Origin: Aphanomyces cochlioides
Taxonomy: Eukaryota; Oomycota; Saprolegniomycetes; Saprolegniales; Verrucalvaceae
NCBI GenBank assembly: GCA_019828595.1
Contig: JAHQRK010000029.1
Span: 186,001-250,000 of the forward strand
Length of the DNA stretch: 64,000 bases
Reading direction: 5' to 3'
Below the pieces are notes generated by a model. That model was not told where the DNA came from, made no database searches, and saw only the letters and a program-made list of their open reading frames with translations. Shown here in pieces: positions 1 through 10,026 of this stretch. Made by a program: the position numbers and the translations under genes. The stretch's first letter is position 1, and each line of letters begins with the position of its first letter.

Positions 1-1477
1 AGGACGAACCATTTGTTTTTGGTGTACCATTTGTCGACGGACATCCAACAGTAGGAGATGGTGGGATTGAGGCCTTCGAGCAGGTACATGACATCTCCTT
101 TCCAGTCTAATGTGTCGAAAGGATTCACAACAGTTGCTCTCCTACGAAAATATATAGCCATATTCGATGCGAATCCCGACGTCAGAGTTGTCACACATGT
201 GGACACAACATTCAAGACAAACAAGTCTGATTACCCCATATTTGTCCTGGCATAATCCGACAAGAGCGGGCGTTTTCACACATTGAGTTAAGCATTACAT
301 CTCAGCGTCGAAGTCAAGATTTTCACTGGGTCTTAAGTTCGTTGTGTAGTGTTATGCGCGAAAAATTCGACTACATATGGAAGCCCCGCCTTTTCATGGG
401 TGACCTGACCGGGCTCAGTACCGTGGCCTTATGGAAGTCATTGCACCCAGCGTCCCCGAAGTTCAATATCTCATGTGCTTTTTCCACGTTGTCAAGAAAT
501 GCTTTGAAAAAAGAGTGGTCTCGTATGGTCGGAATGGTGCAACGTCTCGTTTGACATTTACCTGCTACACATGTCTGCGTCATACGAAGAACTGATGGAG
601 AAGATGATCCAAGTGTACGAAAATTGGAGCACCAGCCGGGACCTCAAAAAATTTCGATCATACTTCTACGACACCTGGCTACCTCGTCGTGAACAATTCT
701 CGCGGCGCAACGATTTTCGATTTTGGAAATGGCAGGTATATCATAGTGATAGTGGAACATCTTTGACAAACAACCCAAATGAGCACTTCAATGCTGAACT
801 GAAAAGAGTAGGATTTTGACATAATCGACACTCTGACATGTGATGTGTAGTTTATCAACAACCAAAAATTGCATGTCCCACATCTGGTTCAAGAAATATG
901 CCATCCCATGGCCAAGGAGTCAAGAGCTCGTACAACTTGGGCGACTGAAGCTACGGTTAGCGAAAGACGAAAAAGACACTATCAACAACTGCAACAACAG
1001 CATTTACTACAAGTATCTGCTCTATTGTCCGAAAATCCGATGACGTGGAGAGTTCGCCACCTGACACCACAGCGTGTGCAGCCAGATGAGCAAGATAGGC
1101 TGGATTTTTCTGCTGGCGTTTTTCCCGAGATGAGTTCACAGCTGTCAAGACAGCGAATCAGCCGCAATTTGCGACGCCTCGAAGTGTATATGCAACCAGC
1201 AAACGGCTGGGAGGTCGTCCAAGCAGATGGTCGTATACGTTGCAGCTGTCTAGTGTGGGTGCGCAATTGCATTTGTGTTCACTCAATTGCATTATGCTGT
1301 CGGATTGGACAAATTCCCTGTGGATTAGAAGGTGCTCCTAGAAATTTGCAGAACAGATCGCGTCGCCCAAGAGAACGTGAAGGTGCCAACGACGACTTTG
1401 AGGAGGGTAGCCCACGTGGACGTCCAAGAAACAATCGCGGTGCTTTGCACTTGGAGTGCAAAGCGCCCCCTGAGTAG
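1..1477 (+). pseudogene. MULE (Mutator-like) transposase remnant
   Basis: Reading frames in series match a MULE transposase. The segment at about 100-250 reads through VVTHVDTTFKTNKSDYPIF, the region around the first catalytic Asp. About 300-560 (other frames) continues the DDE domain and about 571-820 continues the middle. The stretch 869-1477 ends in a SWIM zinc finger, visible as CSC...CICVH near 1250-1285, followed by an Arg/Pro-rich tail. At least three frame changes and several stops separate the pieces, so no full transposase can be made. The 5' end runs off the window. The family call rests on the SWIM finger and the MULE-type core. Confidence 0.8.
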
Positions 1478-2017
1478 TTCTTGTATCAATTTGTGCATTT
1501 AACAAATACATTTCTTTTCTATATACTGACTGCGAATACAACAGGTGCCGCGAGACAGTGGCTTCATGCCTGAAATTTGAGACGGTTTCTTTGAAATGGA
1601 AGGACAATTTCAGTCCCAACGTCGTTGATTCCATCATAGAACTTCCACAGAGAAGCTTATCAAACATGCTAAAAGGAGTAGATGCCATCGTCCAGACAGG
1701 ATGCCCCTTGTGTGTCATCCACTGGACATTTTTCAAAGCCAGAGATTTGACACGTGTGAGATTTCTAGCGTCGGTTGCCGACGATTCCGACAGGATGTCT
1801 ACGTTTCCGCACCCACTGAGCTGTGTGTTCCTGATCCATGCGAGCAAGTGGTGTGGTCTTAGTTTTCGTTGGAATCTATTCATCTTGGGTGTGACGAACT
1901 CGTTCGATTCAGGAAAATCTTTTTGGCATCCCGTGGATACAGGATGCCAAAAAGATATCGAATGAGTCCATCAGCCGCTCGACAGTTGTCTGGTTATTTG
2001 CACCGTCATTGCCTGTG
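1478..2017. other. intergenic stretch, nothing recognised
   Basis: Open frames exist on both strands (for example 1558-1965 plus) but none resembles a known domain and they overlap each other. It may be the 3' non-coding part of the MULE. Confidence 0.4.
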
Positions 2018-2680
2018 GTATGTTCTAGCCGTCCTCACCACGCCGACGTTGTTCTAGATGCCTATCAGTTCTCTCGTTGCGCCGTTTCTGCTATTTTGCC
2101 ATGTCCTAGCCGTTCTCATTACGCTGACGTTGTTCTAGATAACTAACAGCACTGTATTACCCCATTCTGCTCCTTTCCCGGACTTTGGTATGTTCTAGCC
2201 ATTCGAACTACGCTGACACTGTGTTACATGGCTAACAGTACTCTAGTAGCGCTGTTTCTGCTCTCTTGGCTTGTCCGTGGTATGTCCTAGCCGTGATCAC
2301 TACGCTGACTTTGTTCTAGATAACTATCGGTTCTCTCGTTGAGCCGTTTCCACTCTTTTGGCTTGTCTGTAGTATGTTCTTGCCTTTCTAACTACGACGA
2401 CACTGTTCTAGATGCCCATGAGTACTCTAGTAGCGCTGCTTCTGCACTCTCGGCTTGTCTGTGGTATGTCCTAGCCGTGATCACTAAGCTGACATTGTTC
2501 TAGATGACTATCAGTTCTCTCTTGCGCCGTTTCCGCTCTTTTGGCTTGTCTCTGGTATGTTCTTGCTTTTCTAACTACGCTAACGTTGTTCTAAAACACT
2601 ATCAGCACTCTTGTTGCGCCGTTTCTGTTCTTTTGGCTTGATTGTGGTAGGTCCTAGCCGTCCTCACTACGCTGCTTCAT
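2018..2680. repeat. minisatellite, about 92-bp unit, 7 to 8 copies
   Basis: The phrase ATGTYCTAGCCG or a close variant starts near 2020, 2101, 2190, 2282, 2374, 2466, 2557 and 2649, followed each time by CTACGCTGAC, TTGTTCTAGAT, GCGCCGTTTCTGCTCT and TTGGCTTGTCTGTGGT. The spacing is 81, 89, 92, 92, 92, 91 and 92 bp. Units alternate: those at 2282 and 2466 share CTAGCCGTGATCACTA, while those at 2374 and 2557 share TTGC...TTTCTAACTACG, which gives a dimer of about 184 bp. The last unit is partial. Confidence 0.9.
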
Positions 2681-3656
2681 GCGATCTTGCCAGGCGTCCA
2701 CAAATACCCACCACTTGCAGTCTACCCCAGCACTAGCTTCACCGAGCCGTATTGCCGTCAAACAGCAGTCACCAAGTCAATAAAAATTTGCATAATGTTA
2801 ACACACAAAACTCATGCAACACAAGGAATTTCATGGAACTTATCTCGCCCGCCGTCTCGCCGTACTTTTCATGGCTACGTCAATGGGCTTACATAAAGGT
2901 TTCTTACGCTCTGACAATGCCATTCCATGCATCTTCATGGCGCCTGCAGAGCCGTTGGACTTCTTTCTCATCGTTCTTCGCTGCAGCGTCCTCCGGTTGT
3001 ACGTGTAGCTGTACGTACAACCGGACGAGTCCATCAACGCAAGCACCGCGAACTGGCTTCTCTCTCCGACTACTGTACAATCTTACGACTTTGTCTAGTC
3101 TGAATTTACTCTAGGCCACTCTATCAACACAAGCTACAACTACTGTACAGTTTGCGGGTCAACGGAAGGACCTGAGAACTCGCTTTCTTTCCCATGGCCT
3201 TCGATCACACACTTGAAGATCCAGGAACAGTCGATAGTATTGTTCTGCTTTGCACAATCTAAAGTGTCCTGTGTTTACTCTTCGATTTTGTCAAAAGTCA
3301 CAACTCCCGATGTCCAGTGAACACGCCTTCCAACCATGCACATATGACAGTCTGCTCGTCTTTACTTCCATCGAGGATACTTCCCCTCAATGCCCAACAA
3401 ATATCGTTTACATTAGGATTTTTCCCTTGAAGAAAGAGGGATCGTACTGAGCTAGAGTAATTTGTTACACCTTCCTGTGATTCCCTGATTTCTGCCTGCA
3501 GTTCATTATTTTCTGTGTGTACGTTTTCTGGACTCAATTCAGACGCCTCTATGTTGAGCATATTAATAGTCAGTGTTTTACCCCCCCCCCACTTTGGCTT
3601 TTCCCCCAAAAATTCTCTTTTCAATTTGAATTTATGAAAAATTACTCGCCACTTTA
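2681..3656. other. gene-poor stretch with one short hairpin
   Basis: No domain was recognised. A 12-bp stem with an 8-nt loop lies at 2993-3024 (CCGGTTGTACGT and its complement). A run of ten C lies at 3581-3590. A 108-codon minus-strand frame at 3298-3624 has no recognisable motif. Confidence 0.5.
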
Positions 3657-4341
3657 CTACAGAAGAAGAGTTAGCCTATTCTTTTTCTACAAATCTATTC
3701 TAATTCTACTTTAAATGAGTTATCCGGATAATTATGTTCAGGGATTCCGCAACCCCGACCCCACCGACCCCCGTCGAGAACATATACTTTACTTGATTTG
3801 TCAAGTGAGAAAAATATCTATGGGACGGAATATGTGTTTTGATAGTTTCCTCTTTGAATCTATATTTTGATTTTTGAAGAAAATAGCGAGATATACAGTA
3901 TAATAATTTATACTGGTCTAAAGCAAACAAAATCGAGACTTTACTTCCAATTGCGCAATCAATGATAGGAGGGTATCGCTTCTGGAGTTCTCTGTAGATA
4001 TTGCGTCTGTTATATTTTATGACATGGCGGCCAGTCGCGAGTCTGTGTGGGTGATGGCTTGGATTTGGAACCATCAAAACAAAATGATTGACTGCTACGT
4101 ATGCCAAATGCACGAAGTGCAATTTTTCCCGCCCGTGGGCATTTCAAATATGTATTATGGGAGGTATTTGATGTTTGAAAGTTACCTCAGCAATTAATAA
4201 CGGATGATATAAATTTTAAGAGGAAATTTCTTTTCTCACATGACAAATCAAATAAAGTACCCCCTTCTACGAGACAAACCCTTCTAAGTTAAATTTGGAA
4301 CAGATGTGTAAAAAAAGAATAGGCTATCCCTTCTTCCCAGG
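3657..4341. mobile_element. MITE-like element, 685 bp, TA-flanked
   Basis: The ends are imperfect inverted repeats of about 33 bp (left CTACAGAAGAAGAGTTAGCC, right complement CCTGGGAAGAAGGGATAGCC, both continuing into TATTCTTTTT), flanked by TA on each side. A second inverted pair lies inside (about 3785-3814 against 4229-4259, sharing TTGATTTGTCA). The interior is AT-rich and the one long frame (3706-4122, minus) shows no known domain. The TA target and lack of a transposase fit a Tc1/mariner or pogo MITE. Confidence 0.6.
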
Positions 4342-5018
4342 TAATTGCTCCCACACATAGACTTTCAACACAGTACTAGAGCCAAGTTTGTTAATGCCAG
4401 CCCAGATCATCTGTATCAAAACTTATCAAAATATATTTAGTGGGAAAATAGATGAAGTGGTCGTTACCAATAAATTTTTTTGCCTTTTATTCAACTTTAC
4501 GTATTGAAAGGACAGTGAGATTATATGACAGGAGAAATGCCAAATCTGAAATCGTATTATTGACACATCAAATTCATAATAGAGAGTTTTCGCAACTTCG
4601 ATTATAGATGTGAATATATTATAGCCCATAGTCAAGTCTATAGTATAATCAACACTCAGAAATTCTTTTCGCAGTCCATTTTAACTATAGATTTTGACCA
4701 TTCGCTAGTATAATGAGTGACAGAGGCTCTGAGTAGTCGTGATTGCATATGAATCTTAAACAACTGAATATCATGCTTGCACTCGACGATGCTATTTCTG
4801 CTCGAACTATATGGCTAATGATACCTCAAGAACGATTTCAATTTGAACCCTTGAATGACGTGATATGCGTGGCCTTGTTTCGATTTATGAAAGCAGGAAC
4901 AAAGCGGTTGGTGGTTTGCATGTGGATTATTCTCTCAAATTCTATTCATTACGTGCGACTTCATCGATATTATATGCCACAGTATATAAGTCTACAAAGG
5001 AAATATTTCATGATTATA
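4342..5018. other. AT-rich stretch, nothing recognised
   Basis: Short frames only (for example 4743-5057 plus). None shows a domain, signal peptide or membrane pattern worth reporting. Confidence 0.4.
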
Positions 5019-5238
5019 CAGGAAAAACCTCTCCAATTGTCCAACATCAATAATTGATAAATTGTCAAACATGATGTTTTGATCCAAAATTAATTATAAG
5101 AGTTGTTGATCAATGGCTTGTCTCTAGCACCTTCTAGTGTCCGAATTTTGTGAAATCGTTACCTTCCGATTCGATGACCTTTTATATTCTATAATATGCC
5201 CTCTATAAACTTATGGACAATTAGAGAGGTTTTTCCTG
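5019..5238. mobile_element. MITE, 220 bp, 24-bp TIR, TA target duplication
   Basis: The left end starts CAGGAAAAACCTCTCCAATT. The right end is its complement with one mismatch over 24 bp. Both ends abut TA. The interior is AT-rich and non-coding. Size and TA duplication fit a non-autonomous Tc1/mariner-type element. Confidence 0.8.
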
Positions 5239-5583
5239 TAGTGGGTGACCAATAATCATTTTTCATCGAAATTTGACTGCAGCTATGTCTCGATTTAACG
5301 GAACTACTATGAAGTTATATATCTCAAAAAGAAATAATTTCAAAATTATTATATTATAGAGTTCGTCTGAGTTGACTTTCAACGGTACTGTATGCACTGT
5401 AAATTTACCTGTTAAAATGATTACCTGTGTGATGTATTATTCCTCTCGAATATATTGTGAATTCGGTGCAAATTTGCTCAGACAGGTCGATTCAAGAAAT
5501 CAGTATAGAATCGATCATTGATTACAATTGGCTAAAATTAAAATTATTCGTCCAATATCTGAGAGTTTCGTATCCCAGGGACA

Positions 5584-6675
5584 ATGGAAGCAGCAGCCAC
5601 ACGACAACATGCTCACCCAAACACCGTTTATCATTGCTTGTATGGGTACTATCATCTTGGTTACTCGCGGAGAGTGCTAGCACACGTGTACAATAAAGCT
5701 GAGCGCACCATCAGCAATTGGATTCGCATGTACGAGCAAGATGGGGCCTACCGCCGAGTGAGCTCGAACTCCGCAAAGAAATTCACGCAAAGCCAGCGCA
5801 CATGGATCTTTGACTACTACCAAGAACATCCTCTGGCGTATCTCGACGAAGCCCAGAAAGCGTTCCAGAATGCTCTCAATATTGCGATCTCTAAGACCAC
5901 AGTTTGGCAGATTGTGCATGACTCGGGTTTGATATGGAAAGTGCTAGAGCGTCGAGCCATGCAAATAAAAGAGCGTGATATTTGTCGATTAATGGACGAG
6001 CTCGGCCACATCGAATGGTCACATCAAAACATTGTTTTTCTGGACGAAGTTTCTTTTGATAATCGCGGAATGATTCGAAAACGAGGATATGCTGTTCGAG
6101 GAAAGACGGTGGCAGTGAGAGGCGACTTTGAAAGAAAGCCACGAGTTTCCATATTGTCATTCATTGGTGTTGGTGGAATTATCGACTATTTCAATACCGA
6201 AGGAACATTCGATCATCTTGAGTTCACAAGGTGCTGTCAAGATTTTGTGTACTCACGAAAAGCTGCCATACAACAATATCCTGGTCGAGATTCTATTTGG
6301 ATCATGGACGGTGCAACTATTCATAAGCATCCCGACATTGTCCACTATCTTCGAAGTGTTGGCATTGTTCCTATCTTTTTGCCCGCGTACTGCCCATTTT
6401 TCAACCCAATCGAGTTTTTGTTCGGCTACATGAAAAAGGCCTTTCAACGTCATTATGTGGAAACAAGCGGGGCCGACTTATTGCCATTTGTTGTTCAGAC
6501 ATTTCGTCGTTTCAATCACTTCGATATGCGTCGCGTGTTTCGTCGTTGTGGGTGGATGCAACAAGGCTATTTTAATCCCGTAGGTCCGCTATCAAGACAG
6601 AATCGACGAAAGCAAAACAATGGTACAATTCAATGCGATGAACTCGAGTTTGTTGAGCTAGATAGTACTGAATGA
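5584..6675 (+). CDS. IS630/Tc1-type DDE transposase (DD34E), intact
   Basis: This 363-residue protein should cut and paste the surrounding transposon. An N-terminal helix-turn-helix DNA-binding region covers about residues 10-120 (motif KAERTISNWIRMY). The DDE_3 catalytic core follows: Asp154 in FLDEVSFD, Asp242 in WIMDGATIH and Glu277 in FNPIEFLFG, with 34 residues between the last two, the DD34E spacing of the IS630-Tc1-mariner superfamily. The frame has no stop or shift and the length fits the family, so it may still be functional. The start ATG is the first in frame. The closest relatives in the window are the broken copies at 32615-33702 and 43878-44433. Confidence 0.9.
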   Translation: MEAAATRQHAHPNTVYHCLYGYYHLGYSRRVLAHVYNKAERTISNWIRMYEQDGAYRRVSSNSAKKFTQSQRTWIFDYYQEHPLAYLDEAQKAFQNALNIAISKTTVWQIVHDSGLIWKVLERRAMQIKERDICRLMDELGHIEWSHQNIVFLDEVSFDNRGMIRKRGYAVRGKTVAVRGDFERKPRVSILSFIGVGGIIDYFNTEGTFDHLEFTRCCQDFVYSRKAAIQQYPGRDSIWIMDGATIHKHPDIVHYLRSVGIVPIFLPAYCPFFNPIEFLFGYMKKAFQRHYVETSGADLLPFVVQTFRRFNHFDMRRVFRRCGWMQQGYFNPVGPLSRQNRRKQNNGTIQCDELEFVELDSTE

Positions 6676-6696
6676 ATTAGTCTGGTAGCCTATAAT

Positions 6697-7791
6697 CTAA
6701 TTAAATGGAATATCCTCGTGCTCATTGTCCTCTGCATCCTCCATTTGAGTCAATGGATCAATTACAGAATGTGCTGGTGGAGGTGGGATGTCTCGGATAA
6801 AAGCTTCGACGATTGATTTTCTTGTGTTGAGGTTGCTCTCAAAAATATCAATGTGCTGCCGCAGTTGTTGGATGTCAGCAATAGATGCTTCAACACAATC
6901 GAGAGCCATGTTGGCAGATCGTCTTAAATTTGACAAGTGGTTGGACAAGCGAGAATCAACAGGTTGAAACAGCTGAGCAATATGAGGGGGTGGGTGACTT
7001 GTTATTGCGGCATCCCATGTCGATCGGTTCAAATTTCGGGAAATATGGTTCGCCCACATACGCCAAACAACTTGTTCAGCCTGGAACGTGGCACTCCATT
7101 GCGTTTGAAGGCTTGACACTATGTCACGCAAAGTCGTCTCCGCCGTGGCTCCTGATCGATCTGTCAACAATGGCCGAATGCAGGCTGTTGTATACTCGTC
7201 CAATTCTTGTTGCCGTCCAATCATACATCCATACTCATATATGACAAGAGTCACATACTTGTCCTTCATCTTCACCAGCCTTTGGCCCCATTCTTGTTCC
7301 GTCTTGGAGCAATCCACCACCTTCTTGTTGATCTTAAATTGCATAAGTCGTTCCCAGTTTGCAATGTCCGCTGCTTCGACAGCCCAACCGTCATCACTTT
7401 TCACTGCTCTACCTTTAACGTTGCTTTTAAACTCGTCCCAGAGCTTTTGCAATATATCGTTGAAGCAGGATCCACTCACGACACGGGCATCTAGCGTTAT
7501 CCCTGAAGTGTCGCGCTGCCCGACGGTTGCTTTGAGAAGTGGTTTAACCAACAGCTGATATCGCTGTCTGTCTCTTTGCTCGGCTCGGTTGTTTCGTCGA
7601 GAAGGACGTGTCGGTGGTGTGTGGCTTTGCGTCGGTGTGCGGTGGCGCTGAGGGTACGGAGAGCATCGTGTCTGGCATTGACTTCCGGGAGTCCATGATG
7701 GTGTTGAATACACACCGCTCGATGCATCTTGACAATCACTTCTTGATGGAGACTGGGAGATGGTGTGTGTCGTTGCGGGGGTTGGCGTCAT
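6697..7791 (-). CDS. transposon partner protein of unknown function, copy 1
   Basis: This 364-residue protein is encoded tail to tail with the IS630-type transposase. No known domain is recognised. It shares with the partners at 31606-32604 and 42862-43868 a WRMWA motif (residues 243-247), a Pro-rich HPPP box 22-23 residues later followed by LF.PV, a helix-rich segment with repeated Ala, Asp and Val residues, and an acidic tail ending in NEHED. Upstream, conserved Trp residues and a LWDEFKSNV segment match the other copies. The first about 70 residues are Ser/Pro/Thr-rich and align poorly, so the true start may be further in or a small shift may lie there. A role in DNA binding, target choice or transposase control is only a guess. 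Confidence 0.75.
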   Translation of the reverse strand: MTPTPATTHTISQSPSRSDCQDASSGVYSTPSWTPGSQCQTRCSPYPQRHRTPTQSHTPPTRPSRRNNRAEQRDRQRYQLLVKPLLKATVGQRDTSGITLDARVVSGSCFNDILQKLWDEFKSNVKGRAVKSDDGWAVEAADIANWERLMQFKINKKVVDCSKTEQEWGQRLVKMKDKYVTLVIYEYGCMIGRQQELDEYTTACIRPLLTDRSGATAETTLRDIVSSLQTQWSATFQAEQVVWRMWANHISRNLNRSTWDAAITSHPPPHIAQLFQPVDSRLSNHLSNLRRSANMALDCVEASIADIQQLRQHIDIFESNLNTRKSIVEAFIRDIPPPPAHSVIDPLTQMEDAEDNEHEDIPFN

Positions 7792-8046
7792 GTTGCTTGC
7801 TTCCTGGGACCTTCAATGCGTGAATGAGAAACACAAAAAGACTCGTCTCCACTTGATAAATATTAGATTTTGCAGTGAGATCGATTCTAGTGCGATTCGC
7901 CAGGATCGATTCAACCAATCGATCTTGGAAATTTTGAATCGAACTCACAATAATAAAGTTGAAAATCGAGACACATCTGTATAGACTTATGAATTATCAG
8001 AGGCACTCTCGAAAATCTATATTCTATACTGTAATCAAATCAACTA

Positions 8047-8253
8047 CTGATTTCCCTCTCACTTTTAAACGGCCCACAATTGATAATTTTTACAAATTAA
8101 TATTATCAAAATATAGAGTACTTTCAAAAATTTGAATTCAGTATGGAAGAGCTGATAGTGAGAGTCACCTCTAAACATTTATATTCATTCAATTACTAAA
8201 TGACTTGTGAAACTCGATAAATATCACCCGTTTAAAACTGAGAGGGAAATCAG
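8047..8253. mobile_element. MITE, 207 bp, 26-bp TIR, TA target duplication
   Basis: The left end is CTGATTTCCCTCTCACTTTT and the right end is its complement, with one mismatch in 26 bp. Both are flanked by TA (8045-8046 and 8254-8255). The interior is AT-rich without coding capacity. It lies 10 bp from the left end of the pogo element that follows. Confidence 0.8.
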
Positions 8254-8265
8254 TACAGTAGTATA

Positions 8266-10026
8266 CAGAGAAGCCTCCCACGAAGGAACACAAATATCAG
8301 AGGTTTCAGTATAAAATTTGACAGAACATAGAATTATGAAGTTAAAATGACTTTCAATTGAGCATGAAATGAATGGAAGCTGCGTTGTGATGTTGACTTT
8401 GAGAATGCACAGTCAATTGGTTCGTTGCATCGCCAATGATGTTCGTGTGCTTCCAGCAGTTGGCAATCGTCGACTCAGTCACTTCTACCCATGCATCCTC
8501 GGCCCACTGAACTGCAACCTCAGTTTCGAACACAAACAGTTTCGCCTTTTCCCTTGCCGTCGGCCTCGTTCCACGAGACTTGTGGACGGCCAACAGCTCA
8601 TTCAACTTCGACAAGACAGCCATGGTCTTTCTCCGCTGGATTTTTCGCTTGAACGCAGCGATAATGCCAGCATCGAAAGGTTGTAGGTAAGACGTCGTAT
8701 TTGGAGGAAGATATCCCAGCGTAACGTTTGAAAGGGAGACACTCAATCGATGCATTGAAGCGTTGTCGACAAGCAGAAGCACGCGCCGTCCAAGTTGAGC
8801 CATTTCCATGTTGAATCCATTGAGCCAATCGTAGAAAACGCGAGACGTCATCCACCCTTTGGCTGTGCCTGAGTAGTCCAGTGGTTGTTCTGACGAGTTT
8901 CGCCTGCCGAGCCACCTTGGTTTAATCGCGTTGCCAATGATTTTGAGTTGCCTCTTGTCGGTCCCGTCAGCATTCACGGCAAGAGCAATGGTTAGTCGCT
9001 TCTTGATTGCCTTCCTTCCTTTGAGGCTCTTTGTAATTATAGTGTGTTTTGGCTCGAAGCAGTAAAAATATGCTGTTTCATCAAGGTTGTAGATGTCGGT
9101 GGGTGAGAAGTCTTTAGTCAATTCCTGCATATCTTCACGGCCGCTTGAAACAAGAGACTCGTCAATTGACGCCGCCTCGCCATGAACCCCACGTTTACGC
9201 ATGTTGTGTCTCAAAAGGAACTTGCAAGTCCAACCTTGTGAAAACTTCAGTTGTGAGCATTCTGGATACTTCGCGCTGATCTCTTTTGCGTAGGTCTTTA
9301 TAGCTGCGTACGACAAGCTTATGCGATAGTCCTCACAGTCGTCAATCCACTCTTCTAGCTCTGCCTCCAACTCAGGACATGTTAGAGGTTGGCGGACTTT
9401 CATGTTTGGATGGCATTTCAGAGTTTTATGGTCGACAGGCTTCTTCAATGCGCGACTCATGGCTGCAGTTGAAGGCATCGAGGGAATATTTTGGGTTGCG
9501 TATGCCCACTCACAGAGTTCGCGTAGTGTTAGACGTGGATTTTGTTGGAAATGAGAGATGATTTTGCTCTTGACTTTAGCGGTCATGAAGAGTTTCTTGG
9601 TCTTTGTCATGTTGTTTACAACGTCACGTCGAACTCTAAAGCCTAGTGAAAATGCATGTAAGATTTGAAATTTCAAATTTGTCGGTTTAAGGCTGACATG
9701 ATAGAAATGATATGTCAATTTAAAAAAGGCGCACTGCCTCCAGGAATTTTCCCAGGGCCCCATGCTAATCCTTCACCCCTCACCGTTTCCGGCTACAATC
9801 GCTAGTCCCCCTGCATTTCGCAAGCTACCACGTTTCCGCGGAGGTATCTCAGACTGAAAAATAGACTCCAATTTAACATACCAGTCATTATGAATTGGTC
9901 CTCGGTTCGACTCCGGTTGAGGTCATCTTTTATGAACCAAATCATTCATGTACTCCTATTTTTTATATTTATCGATTTTGAAAGTAAATTCCTTGTTGCC
10001 AGATTTCCTCGTGGGAGGCTTCTCTG
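8266..10026. mobile_element. complete pogo-type transposon, 1761 bp
   Basis: The termini start CAGAGAAGCCTCCCACGA on both strands and diverge by a one-base gap just beyond. TA lies immediately outside at 8264-8265 and 10027-10028. One intact DDE transposase is encoded on the minus strand. TIRs, TA duplication and an unbroken gene together suggest a recent and possibly active insertion. Confidence 0.9.
8354..9610 (-). CDS. pogo/Tigger-type transposase (DDE_1), intact
   Basis: The protein has 418 residues if started at the ATG at 9610 (MTKTKKLF). The frame is open to 9763, but the extra 51 residues read like non-coding TIR-side sequence. An N-terminal helix-turn-helix lies at about residues 1-65. 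A CENP-B-like second DNA-binding domain spans about 75-145 (SQGWTCKFLLRHNM). The catalytic core has Asp177 (YNLDETAYF), Asp282 (LLLVDNASMH) and Asp313 (LQPFDAGII), giving DD30D. That is the pogo arrangement, with Asp as third residue. No stops or shifts. Confidence 0.92.
   Translation of the reverse strand: MTKTKKLFMTAKVKSKIISHFQQNPRLTLRELCEWAYATQNIPSMPSTAAMSRALKKPVDHKTLKCHPNMKVRQPLTCPELEAELEEWIDDCEDYRISLSYAAIKTYAKEISAKYPECSQLKFSQGWTCKFLLRHNMRKRGVHGEAASIDESLVSSGREDMQELTKDFSPTDIYNLDETAYFYCFEPKHTIITKSLKGRKAIKKRLTIALAVNADGTDKRQLKIIGNAIKPRWLGRRNSSEQPLDYSGTAKGWMTSRVFYDWLNGFNMEMAQLGRRVLLLVDNASMHRLSVSLSNVTLGYLPPNTTSYLQPFDAGIIAAFKRKIQRRKTMAVLSKLNELLAVHKSRGTRPTAREKAKLFVFETEVAVQWAEDAWVEVTESTIANCWKHTNIIGDATNQLTVHSQSQHHNAASIHFMLN

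Larger units (their letters stand above)
5280..7979. mobile_element. two-gene IS630/Tc1-type transposon, copy 1
   Basis: The element holds a rightward transposase (5584-6675) and a leftward partner gene (6697-7791) whose stops lie 21 bp apart. Proposed ends are CAGCTATGTCTCGATTT at 5280 and the complement of CAGATGTGTCTCGATTT ending at 7979; 14 of 17 positions match. The right end abuts TA, the left does not, so the exact ends are tentative. The two-gene core is secure because it recurs at about 31.6 and 42.9 kb in the same tail-to-tail order. Confidence 0.6.

Noticed and set aside
1338..1883. 181-codon minus-strand frame opposite the MULE remnant
   Set aside because: It overlaps the SWIM-finger frame antiparallel and carries no motif; a shadow frame.
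2018..2680. CRISPR-like array
   Set aside because: Whole units repeat end to end without unique spacers, units vary throughout, and the host is eukaryotic.
3706..4122. 138-codon minus-strand gene
   Set aside because: It lies inside the inverted repeats of a MITE, is AT-rich and has no domain.
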